Below, piece after piece: positions 6,901-7,099 of a DNA stretch of 7,099 nt. The translations under genes were made by a program, and so were the position numbers. Origin of the DNA: JBBDIO01 sp040880365 (GTDB taxonomy: Bacteria > Chloroflexota > Anaerolineae > Caldilineales > Caldilineaceae). The stretch lies in contig JBBDIO010000066.1 of NCBI GenBank assembly GCA_040880365.1, forward strand, positions 1 to 7,099, written 5' to 3'. The notes under the pieces are model-generated. The model saw only the letters and a program-made list of their open reading frames with translations, was not told the origin of the DNA and ran no database searches. Every line of letters begins with the position of its first letter. Within the stretch, counting starts at the first letter, position 1.

Positions 6901-7099
6901 CCGGGGCAGATGTTGGTGAATCAGGCGCGCAACGAGGTGATGCTGGTCTTCAAGCGTACTGCAACCGAGTCTGAAACCGAATCTGCAAATGAGGCGGCAG
7001 GTGAGGCGGCAACTGAACCCGAAGTCGCAACGGATGAGGCCGTGACGGAAGACGCCGCTGCGGAAGTTGCTTTGCCCGCCACCCATGCCACGACCGGCC
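3910..7099 (+). CDS. Tricorn core protease (S41 family), 5' part; open at the right edge
   Basis: The frame stays open for 1063 codons from the ATG at 3910 to the window end. Tricorn is a large cytoplasmic self-compartmentalising protease that degrades peptides released by the proteasome or other proteases. The start MNAGYYRFPTIHGENIIFVS matches the family N-terminus, and there is no signal peptide. Residues about 1-275 form the six-bladed propeller (EDDLWSVS, RRLTSN, SPTGEYVAFVG, RRLTYL). About 290-830 is the seven-bladed propeller (FDWSPDGRWLAYSF, FLSYREFNPVYD). C1 begins near 858 (SEWEQMFREAWRLQRDHFW), with catalytic His920 in GELGTSHAY, equivalent to His746 of Thermoplasma Tricorn. PDZ spans about 930-1017 (GVDIRQGDLLININGQ). 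The C2 domain with the nucleophilic Ser is outside the window. The archaeal enzyme is 1071 residues in all; this one is longer because of low-complexity inserts near 460-522, 598-729 and from 1018. Confidence 0.92.
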   Translation, partial: MNAGYYRFPTIHGENIIFVSEDDLWSVSTRSETGSQAGEETIARRLTSNHGEVTYPVLSPTGEYVAFVGREEGGPEIYVMDAAGGRERRLTYLNSSCQVVGWMPDAQRVIFCSTYGQVNTSEMGLFTVDVTKENGIVEPLPYGPARTIAYGPNGEVVLGRNTGDPARWKRYRGGTAGHLWIDSNGDGEFERFLADVPGNIASPMWLTVQGKPRIFFVSDHEGIGNLYSCRPAGDDIRRHTDHESYYVRNPSSDGRRIVYHLGADLYIYEPATDLEVRVAISYRSPRVQRNRKFVDAGRYMDGYALHPSGLAVAITSRGKTFGFFNHEGAVLQYGKRESVRYRQPEWLGDGRRFVVVTDETGEESLEIFGPEPYGESVRLDGLDLGRIVDMKASPVAAKLAVTNHRYELVLVDLDTAQANLVDRSRFRNITGFDWSPDGRWLAYSFAATSQTSEIRLYQLPEPAPDAENDGKSPDADAPPDTDAPASAADADTGNVDTGDTDTVDAEAVDAEAAGPVPLAGEPDATRVFTVSEPILHDVSPAFDPAGKYLYFLSYREFNPVYDALHFDLSFPWGMRPYLITLQAGLPNPFIPQPDFGDMEGEPDDDESDDEHDDAPDGEGDADGAGETDDGYEDEDEDRDGEYDADAYAEGLNRRGRGADRRGYRRGRRDNGRPAGWSGPGYGRHRFDQDAPATAGSTAEGDDAPAAGDGKPDADASGGRKDARKGPKPVRIDLEGITRRIVAFPVPDARYGQIAGIHGKAIFTVFPVTGQLDIEHEWDDEEDDDGQLRAYDFKDYRNELLADRVSSFDISANGKKLIYNTGNQLRVINAGDKAPGGGPPRKSGWIPLHRVKVSVNPQSEWEQMFREAWRLQRDHFWTEDMSQVDWQAVFTRYFDLIPRVSTRSELSDLLWEMQGELGTSHAYEFGGDYRPRPHYGQGFLGAEFTWDAGAKGYRVARLLEGDPWLADAHSALLIPGVDIRQGDLLININGQMLDEEIGPGQMLVNQARNEVMLVFKRTATESETESANEAAGEAATEPEVATDEAVTEDAAAEVALPATHATTG
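5377..5445 (+). repeat. Degenerate 15-bp tandem repeats inside the Tricorn gene
   Basis: The first Tricorn insert contains 15-bp units in frame. The word agataccggg recurs at 5379-5388 and 5394-5403, and gtggatgcggaagc recurs at 5416-5429 and 5431-5444 in units differing by one base in 15. They encode Asp/Thr/Gly- and VDAEA-type repeats. This suggests the insert grew by tandem duplication, and its length may vary between strains. Confidence 0.65.
5701..6096 (+). other. Acidic plus Arg/Gly-rich disordered insert in the Tricorn beta7 propeller
   Basis: Codons 598-729 form an in-frame low-complexity segment between propeller strands (ending near NPFIPQPDFG and resuming at PVRIDLEGI). Residues 598-645 contain 28 Asp/Glu out of 48. 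Residues 653-685 contain 12 Arg and 9 Gly, with Tyr and Trp interspersed (RRGYRRGRR, GPGYGRHRF). Residues 686-729 are Ala/Asp/Gly/Pro-rich. The segment has no stop codons and keeps the Tricorn frame on both sides. It is predicted to be a disordered loop; its role is unknown. Confidence 0.7.

Noticed and set aside
6055..7086. Leftward open frame (343 codons) opposite the Tricorn C1/PDZ region
   Set aside because: The rightward frame has the C1 catalytic His motif and a PDZ domain. The leftward product has no recognisable features.
1..7099. CRISPR array, insertion sequence, tRNA/rRNA or defence island
   Set aside because: No regularly spaced repeats with unique spacers, no terminal inverted repeats with a transposase, no cloverleaf or rRNA-like sequence, and no defence genes were recognised. 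The short tandem repeats are coding and continuous.

Overview
The window is a GC-rich bacterial chromosomal segment (GC estimated by eye, not counted). It holds a leftward gene group and one long rightward gene, separated by a short AT-rich divergent promoter region. The gene set is a LipM-type octanoyltransferase, a YgfZ folate-binding protein, a DUF503/YlxP protein, a lipoprotein hydrolase and a bacterial Tricorn protease. Together with proteins rich in Ala/Asp/Glu/Thr low-complexity inserts, this would fit a Chloroflexota (Anaerolineae/Caldilineae-like) genome. That assignment is an inference from gene content only and is uncertain.

Leftward group, in order of transcription from right to left. 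(1) A lipoprotein (2298-3680) with a carboxypeptidase-regulatory-like beta-sandwich followed by an alpha/beta-hydrolase domain. (2) After a gap of about 95 bp with no visible terminator, ygfZ (1078-2202). (3) lipM (164-1081), whose start overlaps the ygfZ stop as ATGA. (4) A DUF503/YlxP gene starting 5 nt after lipM and running off the left edge. The last three form a tight operon. Its plausible common theme is Fe-S, lipoate and one-carbon maintenance: LipM octanoylates lipoyl-domain proteins such as GcvH, and YgfZ is a GcvT-like folate-binding protein linked to Fe-S enzymes.

Rightward: a Tricorn core protease (3910 to beyond 7099, no stop in the window). The beta6 propeller, beta7 propeller, C1 domain with the catalytic His, and PDZ domain are all present. 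The C2 domain with the expected nucleophilic Ser lies outside the window. The gene is enlarged by several in-frame low-complexity insertions, including a long acidic block joined to an Arg/Gly-rich block.

The most interesting non-coding signal is a perfect 13-bp inverted repeat at the ygfZ/lipM junction. It buries the strong Shine-Dalgarno sequence of lipM, which suggests translational coupling by hairpin unwinding. I found no RNA genes, insertion sequences, CRISPR arrays or clear intrinsic terminators, and no clearly new multigene system. The novelty here is in junction architecture and protein insertions.
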